The translations under genes and the position numbers were made by a program. From positions 1 to 53,179 of IMG/VR virus record IMGVR_UViG_3300032053_000105: DNA of 53,179 bases; one strand, written 5' to 3'. The notes under the pieces were generated by a model. The model was given only the letters and a program-made list of their open reading frames with translations, did no database searches and was not told where the DNA came from. Origin of the DNA: a virus. This document shows positions 43,101 to 48,260 of the stretch, piece by piece; positions within the stretch are counted from its first letter, which is position 1, and every line of letters starts with the position of its first letter.

Positions 43101-43345
43101 ATGACATTACCGCCGACAACGTCGCTGCTATGGCTCTGGAAGTTTATAAAGACGGAGTAAGCGTCTGGAGTAATACTTTAAGTCACACTGTCGCCGCAGA
43201 CAAAGAAGCATATTTTACACAGGCAAGAAATACAGACACTTTTACGGCAGGTCAGGTCTTAACGGTGGGGGTAACACAGGGTGGAGGTGCTAAATCATCT
43301 TGGGATGATGGAATATGTGTGCTTGAGGTGGTATTTGATTCATAA
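40181..43345 (+). CDS. Tail fibre protein with internal repeats
   Basis: This gene encodes 1054 residues, coupled by ATGA. Repeats typical of phage fibres are seen: VIATLGLDADIATLSLP..., ILDDxxVxAIATTLGLGTxDxP and VxVADGGTN. A large Thr/Ala/Gly-rich body ends in a compact C-terminal domain (from about residue 925, ESFVLSNATGGSGAIIYF) which probably binds the receptor. Base composition is visibly richer in G and C than the neighbours, a sign of exchange. Confidence 0.85.
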   Translation: MNGKTLKEHELEHDILGVTEEIGKAKFLGGGGGAGSNASETDPIVGAVNGIVKADGAGNISVASDGTDYLSPITGLKLDQTTPQNVTGGQPDFNAGLRAGSTDQLSIDASGNLTTTGTGSFNSVVIPTVFTAMTEPSGFVDRTATLSFVDATRVFTITGNHDIYINGVKTTKGTASITINDATGMNWIYYNASGVLSQATSIPSFSLPLIATLYYNTVTDKGLLGEERHGIKMDGDTHHLMHNTVGVRYESGLAGTFADTTFSIALGKIDDEDLEHTITPAQTTCNVLYKDGAADFKWLAGQTVYYYTSGGNLYYNNGNTLTALGANKYMAVWIFATNDTTTPIVSLIGQRTDDNIADARANNKYESLTLGTLPFQEMKLLYRVILRNDATPYEEAQDLRNISNLPAGTYVATDHGVLTGLGDDDHAQYWADTTIGTRTTNYATTGSLSAGAITGTSFILGVNTMDADVFTLSLPANTTISTFGASLIDDAAAANVIATLGLDADIATLSLPASTTITAAAATILDDTTVGAIATTLGLGTTDNPTFGHLHLNDDTNQIVLNADGGVAALTLTGASVTSAKTITFPNFTGTVYVSSGTDVAVADGGTNLSTIADGSVLATNAVDVLSAITWHSAGTKVLTNTSGTISWETASAGGLADGDYGDITVGGTGTTMTIDVEAVTYAKMQHISATDKLLGRVSALAGDVEEVTCTDFAQSILDDAAAVNVIATLGLDADIATLSLPASTTITAAAATILDDVSVAAIATTLGLGTADSPQFATIELGAATDTTIARVSAGVVSIEGKNIYLAGGADVVVADGGTNKSSWTQYAIPYASTTTVLSEIAIGAAGKVLAVAAGATGYEWASMLTNPMTAVGDIIYGGASGVPTRLADVAVGSVLVSGGVTTAPAWSSSPTIGGNLTVSGELLGARESFVLSNATGGSGAIIYFKAGEITMTATKGLLMPRAGSIVGISLQYDITADNVAAMALEVYKDGVSVWSNTLSHTVAADKEAYFTQARNTDTFTAGQVLTVGVTQGGGAKSSWDDGICVLEVVFDS
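41636..42512 (+). repeat. Duplicated segment in the tail fibre
   Basis: A block of about 160 bases near 41636-41800 is repeated near 42325-42490. Both encode IATLGLDADIATLSLP, then ASTTITAAAATILDD. Part of the DNA is identical (ATCACCGCCGCCGCCGCTAC). Third-position changes elsewhere indicate an old duplication with a recently matched core. A shorter relative is near 41570. Confidence 0.75.
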
Positions 43346-43362
43346 AATAGAAAGGAAATAAA

Positions 43363-43560
43363 ATGTTAAATCTTGAAGAAAAGAAAATTAAGTTAGACGA
43401 ATTCTTGGCTAAAAAGAAAACAGCAGACGACCAATCGGCTCTTTTGAATCGGGCGATTGATGTTTTACAAAAAGAAATTAACCAAGAAGAAAACCCGCCC
43501 GTAAAAGCCGAAGTGTTGGTGGCGGAGGCGGAAGCAATAGCAAAAGAAATAATTAAATAA
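43363..43560 (+). CDS. Small helical protein after the fibre
   Basis: This gene encodes 65 residues, with GAAAGGAAATAAA upstream. It is almost entirely charged helix (LEEKKIKLDEFLAKKKTADD) and is probably a coiled coil. In this position small proteins often act as fibre chaperones or tail accessories; that is only positional inference. Confidence 0.6.
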   Translation: MLNLEEKKIKLDEFLAKKKTADDQSALLNRAIDVLQKEINQEENPPVKAEVLVAEAEAIAKEIIK

Positions 43561-43571
43561 TTGGAGGAAAA

Positions 43572-43916
43572 ATGAAATTACGGATCAACGAGCGAATCAA
43601 TCTTTTGGAATTACTGCCAAAAGAGAACGACTTTCTGACGATGAAAAAGATTAGTGAATTAGCGGAGAGACTAAACTTTACCGATGAGGAAGTGAAACAG
43701 TATGAGATTAAAGTGAGTCCCGCACAGATGGGTGGTCGGTGGACTTGGAACAAAAAAGGTCAAGATTACAAAGCAGACATTGAGATTGGCGAGATTGGCG
43801 AAAAAGAAATCGTGGAAGCATTAAAGAAAAAGAACGAAGAAAAACAACTAAAAGCATTTGAAGTTTCGCTCTATGAGAAATTTGTAGAAAAGAACTTCGA
43901 GGAAGAAAAAAAATGA
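43572..43916 (+). CDS. Hypothetical protein
   Basis: This gene encodes 114 residues behind GGAGGAAAA. The N-terminal half is helical (ERINLLELLPKENDFLTMKKI), a small strand-rich middle (GGRWTWNKKGQDYKADIEIGE) and a Lys/Glu-rich end follow. Soluble; no family recognised, although similar small proteins are found near phage lysis genes. Confidence 0.65.
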   Translation: MKLRINERINLLELLPKENDFLTMKKISELAERLNFTDEEVKQYEIKVSPAQMGGRWTWNKKGQDYKADIEIGEIGEKEIVEALKKKNEEKQLKAFEVSLYEKFVEKNFEEEKK

Positions 43917-44179
43917 AAGGGGCAGTGTTGGATAAAGTATCTCGATCCGAGTTTGAAGAACATTGTGTCGCAAATCTTAAAACCGATCATAAATTAGACA
44001 GACTAATGCCTCTGGCAGAGTTGATTCCGACTCTTAGAAGGATCGCAGAGGACGAGCAGAGCAAGCGCTGGCTGGCTAAAAGAATCGTTAGTTTTCTTAA
44101 AATTACAGCGATCATTATTGGTTCAACGGTGGCTGTGATTGGAATCGTATGGCAGCTTATAAAAGAAATAAGAAAGTAA
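43913..44179 (+). CDS. XhlA/holin-accessory-like membrane protein
   Basis: This gene encodes 88 residues, coupled by ATGA. A soluble helical region of about 60 residues is followed by one hydrophobic helix (LKITAIIIGSTVAVIGIVWQLI) and a basic tail (KEIRK). This layout resembles XhlA-type proteins or other single-helix holin partners. It comes immediately before the peptidase gene, so a lysis role is likely. Confidence 0.6.
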   Translation: MKGAVLDKVSRSEFEEHCVANLKTDHKLDRLMPLAELIPTLRRIAEDEQSKRWLAKRIVSFLKITAIIIGSTVAVIGIVWQLIKEIRK

Positions 44180-44192
44180 CATAGGAGGAATT

Positions 44193-44600
44193 ATGTTTCC
44201 TTTAAGAAAAAGAATTGTCATCAGGGGTTGCCAAGCTCACATTAACGCTGGTCTTGGCTGTGCCACCGATTACAAAACTCAAGGAATCTGGATTGGTGAT
44301 TTACCGTTTTGGAGCAAAAAGAAATTAAGAGCACCTTTTTCGGGTAGCGTTCTGGCACTTCCCGACGATTACGATCCAAGAGGCGGAAAATGGTTGAGAT
44401 TGACTCGCAGTAACGGTGACAAGATTGAATTTTCTCACCTTGATCGTAGATTTGTCGGCAACAGGATTAAAACGGTCAAACAAGGACAGTTGATGGCTTA
44501 CACTGGTAATACGGGAACTTTGACAACGGGTGCGCATTTACATTTACAGGTCAAAAATAGAGCGGGTTTGCGTTTGAATCCTGAAAATTACAGGTGGTAA
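44193..44600 (+). CDS. M23-family peptidase endolysin
   Basis: This gene encodes 135 residues behind TAGGAGGAAT. FSHLD (H82) and GAHLHLQV (H115, H117) match two of the M23 zinc and catalytic motifs. The first motif is unusual: instead of HxxxD, the candidate pair is H16 and D26 (AHINAGLGCATDY). It should cut peptide cross-links in cell wall during lysis. There is no signal peptide and no wall-binding domain. Confidence 0.8.
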   Translation: MFPLRKRIVIRGCQAHINAGLGCATDYKTQGIWIGDLPFWSKKKLRAPFSGSVLALPDDYDPRGGKWLRLTRSNGDKIEFSHLDRRFVGNRIKTVKQGQLMAYTGNTGTLTTGAHLHLQVKNRAGLRLNPENYRW

Positions 44601-44602
44601 AT

Positions 44603-44692
44603 ATGTTCTGGGACAAGCTTTGTGTTTATTTATTCATTTTAATGGCAATCATTGTATTGGCAATGTGGGTGGGTTTATGTACAACGATCTAA
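44603..44692 (+). CDS. Membrane microprotein 1
   Basis: This gene encodes 29 residues: MFWDK, then a single hydrophobic helix (VYLFILMAIIVLAMWVGL) and a short polar end. GGTGGTAAAT precedes it. It overlaps the next microprotein by 16 bases in another frame. It could be a spanin-like or antiholin-like part of the lysis cassette; its size prevents assignment. Confidence 0.45.
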   Translation: MFWDKLCVYLFILMAIIVLAMWVGLCTTI

Positions 44693-44769
44693 AACCTATC
44701 ATCTGGGTAGCTATTCTTTTAATGGCTACCTTAATGATGGGTTACTTCTATTCCCACTCTTGGCTATAG
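44677..44769 (+). CDS. Membrane microprotein 2
   Basis: This gene encodes 30 residues, one helix (IIWVAILLMATLMMGYFY). The start overlaps microprotein 1. There is only a weak ribosome site (GTGGGTGGG). Its stop is within the AGGAGGTGAG site of the next gene. Confidence 0.4.
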   Translation: MYNDLKPIIWVAILLMATLMMGYFYSHSWL

Positions 44770-44777
44770 GAGGTGAG

Positions 44778-44861
44778 ATGGTACTGGGATTGGTCGCCTT
44801 TCTGGTTTGTATCGGACTGCTGATGCTTATCAAGTGGCATCTGGACAGGAGATTTCTATGA
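44778..44861 (+). CDS. Membrane microprotein 3
   Basis: This gene encodes 27 residues, starting at the ATG just after AGGAGGTGAG. One helix (VLGLVAFLVCIGLLMLI) is followed by KWHLDRRFL, so the basic tail should face the cytoplasm. It overlaps the Com-like gene by ATGA. Three consecutive single-helix microproteins in the lysis region are notable. Confidence 0.5.
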   Translation: MVLGLVAFLVCIGLLMLIKWHLDRRFL

Positions 44862-45040
44862 AGGCAACCTACGAGTTCCTCTGTCCCCGCTGTAAGACTT
44901 CACTCTTCCGCACAGGCGGAACGCCCGAACGACTGGAAGTGCGTTGTCCTTTGTGCAGACACTGCTACATTGTCCTTGCACCGCAAGTGCTGGACACTCC
45001 CAATCCAAGGGGAGGCGACAATGAGTCCCAAGTGGCGTAA
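44858..45040 (+). CDS. Com-like zinc-ribbon regulatory protein 2
   Basis: This gene encodes 60 residues from the ATG at 44858, behind CAGGAGATTT. YEFLCPRCKTSLFRTGG and LEVRCPLCRHCYIVLAP match the Mu Com pattern closely: two CxxC pairs about 20 residues apart and a hydrophobic strand after the second. Com controls translation by binding an RNA hairpin. It precedes a structured RNA at 45085. It is GC-rich compared with the genome. Confidence 0.75.
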   Translation: MKATYEFLCPRCKTSLFRTGGTPERLEVRCPLCRHCYIVLAPQVLDTPNPRGGDNESQVA

Positions 45041-45071
45041 GTGGTTGCGAAAGCGACGAGCGAGGAGGTGA
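45021..45071 (+). CDS. 16-residue Arg/Lys/Trp-rich peptide
   Basis: The frame MSPKWRKWLRKRRARR starts at 45021, five bases after GGAGG, and ends at TGA 45069-45071. It has nine basic residues, two Trp, and no acidic ones. This makes it look like a cationic membrane-active peptide. Some phages encode cationic lysis peptides (disruptins), and this one lies between endolysin and holin. It may instead be an overlooked non-coding piece of the RNA leader. Confidence 0.45.
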   Translation: MSPKWRKWLRKRRARR

Positions 45072-45084
45072 TCCACAATCTAAC

Positions 45085-45221
45085 GGGGAGAGGGAACTGA
45101 GCGGCAGCTACTTATGTAGCACACAAACAAGCGAAGCCCCCTCCCCCATTCTTTACGAATAAAGCGGGATCGACCGCTTTAGAATATAAACAGGCTGGCG
45201 GGGAAACTGCCCTTGCCAGCC
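45085..45221 (+). ncRNA. Predicted structured RNA before the holin gene
   Basis: Three domains are seen. GGGGAGAGGG (45085-45094) pairs with CCCCCTCCCC (45137-45146) with one mismatch and encloses GCTAC-TTAT-GTAGC (45107-45120). ATTCT...AGAAT (45148-45185) encloses AAAGCGG-GATCGA-CCGCTTT (45161-45180). GGCTGGC pairs with GCCAGCC (45193-45221). It is GC-rich in an AT-rich genome and fills the gap before the holin. It shares motifs with 51058-51278. Confidence 0.6.
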
Positions 45222-45242
45222 AGAAATTAATCAAGGAGTATT

Positions 45243-45431
45243 ATGTTAGAAAAAATTAAAACTCTTTTAGGATCAATCCGATTTTGGCTTATTACTATCG
45301 CTTGGTTGGGTGTGTATTTAGCAGTAGTTGAAAAGAGCGGTTTCCAACTTCCAGAATTATTTACTCAAATCGGTATTTGGCTTGGAAGTATTGCGACGGT
45401 AGGAACGGTTGACAAGTTTAGTAAAAAGTAG
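45243..45431 (+). CDS. Putative holin
   Basis: This gene encodes 62 residues after CAAGGAGTATT. Two hydrophobic segments (FWLITIAWLGVYLAV and IGIWLGSIATVGTV) are joined by a short loop with KSGFQLPE, and both ends are basic. Size, topology and location near the endolysin fit a small class II holin, which opens the membrane for lysis. Confidence 0.65.
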   Translation: MLEKIKTLLGSIRFWLITIAWLGVYLAVVEKSGFQLPELFTQIGIWLGSIATVGTVDKFSKK

Positions 45432-45441
45432 TCCAAAACCC

Positions 45442-45471
45442 TTGACAAAGACAGACCTTTTGTGTTAGTAT
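45442..45471 (+). promoter_or_regulatory. Promoter upstream of a hairpin-rich leader
   Basis: TTGACA at 45442-45447 and TAGTAT at 45466-45471 are separated by 18 bases, with TG just before the -10 (extended -10). The start site would be near 45478, right before the hairpins at 45481-45554. No well-led gene follows for about 480 bases. Confidence 0.75.
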
Positions 45472-45480
45472 ATTGTCAAA

Positions 45481-45554
45481 GAGAGTTTTAGGTCTCTCTG
45501 AATCTAAACCGAAATAGAGTTCCGAGCATAGAAGCCAGAACTCTATTTTTGGTT
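45481..45554 (+). ncRNA. Short RNA with two hairpins downstream of a promoter
   Basis: GAGAG (45481-45485) pairs with CTCTC (45494-45498). AAATAGAGTTC (45512-45522) pairs perfectly with GAACTCTATTT (45538-45548), extended by AACC/GGTT (45507-45510 with 45551-45554). Five T in the 3' arm make it terminator-like, so the promoter at 45442 would give a transcript of about 75 bases. A small RNA or an attenuated leader is likely. Confidence 0.6.
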
Positions 45555-45562
45555 AAATTCGT

Positions 45563-45622
45563 GCCTAAAATTAAATTATCTTCCCTAAAACTATTTACAA
45601 ATAAAAAGGGATTTGTTATAAT
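45563..45622 (+). promoter_or_regulatory. Promoter with a duplicated upstream element, copy 1
   Basis: GCCTAAAATTAAATTATCTT (45563 on) is an upstream element repeated at 46092. TTTACA (45594-45599) and TATAAT (45617-45622) are spaced by 17 bases. Transcription would start near 45629. The extra upstream element may be bound by a regulator or the RNA polymerase alpha subunit. Confidence 0.75.
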
Positions 45623-45628
45623 GAATTT

Positions 45629-45733
45629 ATGAAGAATAAAAAACTTGATTTACAATTGTATGAAAGTTTAGTATTCTCATCCAATAATGAGCCCGTGATT
45701 TATATCTGGGCTCATTTTGGTTCTCACAAATAA
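45629..45733 (+). CDS. Possible 34-codon gene over a hairpin
   Basis: MKNKKLDLQLYESLVFSS begins at the predicted transcription start, without a ribosome binding site, so it would be leaderless. The frame runs over a perfect hairpin, AATGAGCCC (45686-45694) with GGGCTCATT (45708-45716), followed by TTGGTT. The hairpin may be the real feature, as a small RNA or attenuator, and the frame accidental. Confidence 0.3.
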   Translation: MKNKKLDLQLYESLVFSSNNEPVIYIWAHFGSHK

Positions 45734-45784
45734 ATTAGAGAAAAAGGAGTTTAAGGTAATCTCCAAAGAATAAAATACCTTCAG

Positions 45785-45888
45785 TAGACTAATAGTATAC
45801 GACCTGTGTCCTAATCCTATCGTGAGATAGAAAAAAAACCAGGCAACGGTTATTCCACCCAGATCGCAGAGGTGCGATAGTTAGTCTA
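45785..45888 (+). ncRNA. Predicted multibranched RNA with GNRA tetraloop
   Basis: TAGACTAA (45785-45792) pairs with TTAGTCTA (45881-45888), extended outward by CAG/CTG with a bulge. Inside are CTATC-GTGA-GATAG, capped by a GNRA tetraloop, AACC/GGTT around AGGCAAC, and ATCGCA-GAGG-TGCGAT. No gene is led from within. It fills the gap upstream of the small gene at 45957. No known riboswitch or intron consensus is recognised. Confidence 0.55.
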
Positions 45889-45926
45889 AATACTGATTTT
45901 TGATCTCCATTTTTAGACAGTTAATA

Positions 45927-45947
45927 TTACCTATTAGTATTAGGTAA
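45927..45947 (+). promoter_or_regulatory. Hairpin just upstream of a start codon
   Basis: TTACCTA (45927-45933) pairs perfectly with TAGGTAA (45941-45947), loop TTAGTAT. The ribosome site AGAAGGG and the ATG at 45957 follow at once. It could limit or time translation of the small gene. Confidence 0.6.
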
Positions 45948-45956
45948 GAAGGGTGT

Positions 45957-46097
45957 ATGACAATAGAAGAAGCTAAACAAATTCAATGGGAACGGTTTGC
46001 TAACGGTGAATTGTCTGTGGATAACTATATCAAGAATATTAATTTTATTTATAAAAGAGCGAAAAGAAATAAAGAAAATACGATAAATCGAGCCTAA
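45957..46097 (+). CDS. Small orphan protein
   Basis: This gene encodes 46 residues, with AGAAGGG upstream. MTIEEAKQIQWERFANGELS and the Lys/Arg-rich end (YKRAKRNKENT) look helical and could bind nucleic acid. It is framed by the structured RNA before it and the promoter after it; the promoter's upstream element overlaps its last codons. The function is unknown. Confidence 0.6.
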   Translation: MTIEEAKQIQWERFANGELSVDNYIKNINFIYKRAKRNKENTINRA

Positions 46098-46151
46098 ATT
46101 TAAATTATCTTTCCCAAAACACTGGACAAATAAAATCGTATAATATATAAT
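46092..46151 (+). promoter_or_regulatory. Promoter with a duplicated upstream element, copy 2
   Basis: The upstream element at 46092-46120 matches the one at 45563-45591 except for a few bases. TGGACA (46123-46128) and TATAAT (46146-46151) are spaced by 17 bases. Another TATAAT at 46139 is too close to the -35. It should drive the small-gene operon starting at 46228. Confidence 0.75.
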
Positions 46152-46227
46152 ATAATTAATATATAAAAGGTTGGGGATAACTTTGCTTTTTAACAATCCG
46201 GCAGGAAATTGAGAGAGAGGAGAAAAT

Positions 46228-46347
46228 ATGAAAGTCATTGCTTGCGAAAGCGTTTTGGTGAAAGCGGAAAAATTAACACACAGCGAAAGAGGGACACGAG
46301 AAGTTTGGATTTCAGTAAATGTAAATGATGTCAAAGAGGTAATATGA
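46228..46347 (+). CDS. Small orphan protein
   Basis: This gene encodes 39 residues after GAGAGAGAGGAGAAA, a strong site. MKVIACESVLVKAEKLTH and EVWISVNVND suggest a small beta-strand fold. It is the first gene after the promoter at 46123 and is coupled by ATGA to the next. The function is unknown. Confidence 0.6.
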   Translation: MKVIACESVLVKAEKLTHSERGTREVWISVNVNDVKEVI

Positions 46348-46643
46348 AATATGGAACTTGGACGACAATTGATGCCCCGACAAAAAAACAAGGTGAGGCT
46401 TTTGTATGGTTGAAAAAGCAATTTGATAAAATAGATGGCAAAGTGAGAATCCTGAATAATCCGCACGACTTCGGACCATATCAGAGTTTCGAGGTGGACT
46501 ATCCAGTAGATATGGAAAATGTAGAAGATGATGATGGCTCTAAAGATTATATTAAAGAAGAATGGTTAGTGAAAGAGGAATGGATTGAGAAGGCAAATAA
46601 TATAGAGACAGATTACAATAAAAAATTTAACAAATATTTGTGA
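46344..46643 (+). CDS. Hypothetical protein, acidic
   Basis: This gene encodes 99 residues, coupled by ATGA. Repeated aromatic and acidic phrases are seen: GEAFVWLKKQFDKIDGKVR, NPHDFGPYQSFEVDYP and EEWIEKANNIE. The pattern looks like a conserved family of small phage or plasmid proteins, but no function is known to me. Predicted cytosolic. Confidence 0.65.
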   Translation: MKYGTWTTIDAPTKKQGEAFVWLKKQFDKIDGKVRILNNPHDFGPYQSFEVDYPVDMENVEDDDGSKDYIKEEWLVKEEWIEKANNIETDYNKKFNKYL

Positions 46644-46647
46644 TAAT

Positions 46648-46767
46648 ATGAAAACATTTAAAGTTTCTATTAAAAGTCATTGCGATTATCCTACTTATGA
46701 AGATACTTGTCAGGCAAAAGATAAAGATGAAGCAATAGTAAAGTTTTTAAAAATAATTCTCAATTAA
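46648..46767 (+). CDS. Small orphan protein
   Basis: This gene encodes 39 residues (MKTFKVSIKSHCDYPTYEDT...). The pattern of a short strand followed by AKDKDEAIVKFLK resembles the start of small beta-alpha proteins. The ribosome site is weak (TTTGTGATA). A terminator-like hairpin follows its stop. Confidence 0.5.
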   Translation: MKTFKVSIKSHCDYPTYEDTCQAKDKDEAIVKFLKIILN

Positions 46768-46776
46768 GCCACTCAG

Positions 46777-46811
46777 AGGCTTCTCTTAGCTGAGAGGCGA
46801 GAGAAGCCTTT
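46777..46811 (+). terminator. Terminator-like hairpin
   Basis: AGGCTTCTC (46777-46785) pairs perfectly with GAGAAGCCT (46801-46809), followed by only three T. An alternative CTCAG/CTGAG pairing overlaps it, so two folds compete. It lies after the gene at 46648 and before the inverted repeat. Confidence 0.6.
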
Positions 46812-46898
46812 AATCCTGCCGGGTTGTTAGAAAGTAAAGGGAGGGGGCGGATCAATCAACGCCATTCTAAAGGTTGGGGATAACTTTTGAAGGAAAAT

Positions 46899-47057
46899 AT
46901 GAAACTTTATACATTTATAGGAATTAATATCCAAAATCATAATATAAAAGATATTGATCGATTTATTAAAGACAGTCGAGGAATATTTAGAAATAGAACT
47001 CATTTTTTCGAGGTAGCGGCGATGGAATATATAAAAAATAAAAAAGGAGGAGTATGA
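46899..47057 (+). CDS. Small orphan protein
   Basis: This gene encodes 52 residues after GAAGGAAAAT, with the repeated AAAGGTTGGGGATAACTTT immediately upstream. It is basic, with NHNIKDIDRFIKDSRGIF in the middle. The stop overlaps the next start (ATGA). The function is unknown. Confidence 0.6.
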   Translation: MKLYTFIGINIQNHNIKDIDRFIKDSRGIFRNRTHFFEVAAMEYIKNKKGGV

Positions 47058-47182
47058 ACATCGGATTGACGGTTTTCTTGACCGCTTTCGGTTTATTCGC
47101 AATTTGGGGGATTTGGAAGACGATTAAAGAGGAAAAGTTGGAGGACTATGCCAAATGGTATAGAGATACTCACGAAGTGTGA
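47054..47182 (+). CDS. Small membrane protein
   Basis: This gene encodes 42 residues behind AAGGAGGAGT. One hydrophobic helix (IGLTVFLTAFGLFAIWGIW) is followed by KTIKEEKLEDYAKWYRD. The tail is predicted to be cytoplasmic. It overlaps the zinc protein at 47148 by 35 bases. Confidence 0.6.
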   Translation: MNIGLTVFLTAFGLFAIWGIWKTIKEEKLEDYAKWYRDTHEV

Positions 47183-47309
47183 CTGGTGCCATAAGGCGGT
47201 GAAAAGAATTGAAAAGTATGTTGATTTGCAAGGTGAGGTTCATCGAATATGTAAAGACTGTGAGGATTATGCTGATGAGACGAAAGTATTAGAGGCAAAT
47301 AATTTTTAA
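47148..47309 (+). CDS. Small zinc-finger-like protein
   Basis: This gene encodes 53 residues, with GGAGGACT inside the previous gene. KCDWCHKAVKRIEKYVD and HRICKDCED form two CxxC knuckles about 20 residues apart, a four-Cys zinc fold. The end is acidic. It could bind nucleic acid or a host protein; the function is unknown. Confidence 0.65.
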   Translation: MPNGIEILTKCDWCHKAVKRIEKYVDLQGEVHRICKDCEDYADETKVLEANNF

Positions 47310-47320
47310 AAGGAGGGTTT

Positions 47321-47467
47321 ATGTGGTCAAAAGCAAAAGAGATCTACTTCGGAAGAATTATATCTCAGGTCGATCAGAGACTGGTCGCCAAACATATTAT
47401 TAAGTATGTGGCTGGCGATCAAGCGGAAGAAATAGAAAAAGAATTAAATATTGACGAGGAAAAATGA
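47321..47467 (+). CDS. Small orphan protein
   Basis: This gene encodes 48 residues behind AAAAGGAGGGTTT, one of the strongest sites in the window. The protein is helical (IYFGRIISQVDQRLVAKHIIKYVAG). It is coupled by ATGA to the next gene. The function is unknown. Confidence 0.6.
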   Translation: MWSKAKEIYFGRIISQVDQRLVAKHIIKYVAGDQAEEIEKELNIDEEK

Positions 47468-47919
47468 AAGTAAAAATTGTTGAACCAAAAGAGTGGACAA
47501 CTAAAACGGGAAAGAAAAAAGTACTTTTTAAAGACGGGAGTGGTAATATGCTTGATAGTTGGGATTTAGGGCTTTTAAAAATGGTAAATCAAGAAATTGA
47601 AGGAAACTTATCAAGCCGGGAATATAATGGAAAGACATATACGACCTTTACGCCATCAGAAGAAAAAAAGATTAAAGAGGAAATTCCAGAACCTATAAAA
47701 ACCCAAGAACCGTCAAAAGTACCATCGGAAGTTTGGGAAGCCAAAGATAAAAGAATGGTGAGAATGCATACCCAAAAAGTAGCCGGTGAGATAGTTAGTG
47801 ATTGGTTACAGGCAGATATGTGGACCAAAGAAACCAAAACCGCTGAAGAGATTGTTAAAAGAATTAAAGCGATTGCTCACGAATTAGAGGATGATGTATA
47901 TAGAAAAGAAATGGAATAA
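47464..47919 (+). CDS. Hypothetical protein, possibly OB-like
   Basis: This gene encodes 151 residues. The N-terminal part (WTTKTGKKKVLFKDGSGNML, then REYNGKTYTTFTP) has short strand patterns like OB-fold proteins such as single-strand DNA binders. A Pro/Glu linker and a helical C-terminal half (RMHTQKVAGEIVSDWLQADM) follow. No conserved acidic tail of SSB is present. A DNA metabolism role is possible but unproven. Confidence 0.5.
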   Translation: MKVKIVEPKEWTTKTGKKKVLFKDGSGNMLDSWDLGLLKMVNQEIEGNLSSREYNGKTYTTFTPSEEKKIKEEIPEPIKTQEPSKVPSEVWEAKDKRMVRMHTQKVAGEIVSDWLQADMWTKETKTAEEIVKRIKAIAHELEDDVYRKEME

Positions 47920-47920
47920 T

Positions 47921-48259
47921 ATGGAATACCAAGAATATACAATGCCCAAGATAACTAATCGTTTAATTGAATTGCCTGCTTCTATTGCTAAATCTGAATA
48001 TGATTGGGAAATAGAAAAGATTGAATTAGAAACATTAGAGGCAGATTTAATTAATGAAATTGATAATACTATTTACAAGAATGCCGAGATGCGTCAAGCA
48101 TTTATAAATAGTAATGCAGGATATTTGATACAAGCAAAAAAAGTAGTTAAATTGAGGGTTGAATATCATAAATTAATTAACGAAAAAGATTGTCTATTCG
48201 AGATTGCCCGAAACAAAAGAGCTGAAATGAAATCTCAAATAGATAGTATTAAGGAATAG
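47921..48259 (+). CDS. Helical hypothetical protein
   Basis: This gene encodes 112 residues from the ATG at 47921, just after the previous stop, with GGAATAAT upstream; a longer frame from 47891 lacks a site. It is almost all charged helix (EIEKIELETLEADLINEID; EYHKLINEKDCLFEIARN), a probable coiled coil. It pairs with the previous gene and could be its partner. Confidence 0.6.
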   Translation: MEYQEYTMPKITNRLIELPASIAKSEYDWEIEKIELETLEADLINEIDNTIYKNAEMRQAFINSNAGYLIQAKKVVKLRVEYHKLINEKDCLFEIARNKRAEMKSQIDSIKE

Positions 48260-48260
48260 T

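Larger units (their letters stand above)
46166..46887 (+). repeat. Nested direct and inverted repeats around three small genes
   Basis: AAAGGTTGGGGATAACTTT is present at 46166-46184 and again at 46869-46887, perfect over 19 bases. Just inside, TAACAATCCGGCAGGA (46191-46206) and TCCTGCCGGGTTGTTA (46814-46829) form a 16-base inverted repeat, with one mismatch as DNA but full pairing as RNA. Three genes lie between. It resembles the ends of a small transposed or inverted segment, or matched leader sites. Confidence 0.7.

Noticed and set aside
40181-43345. A diversity-generating retroelement acting on the fibre
   Set aside because: No reverse transcriptase or template repeat is present in the window; the repeats are internal duplications.
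45785-45888. A group I intron remnant
   Set aside because: Several short pairings exist, but no recognisable P7 core or split gene flanks it.
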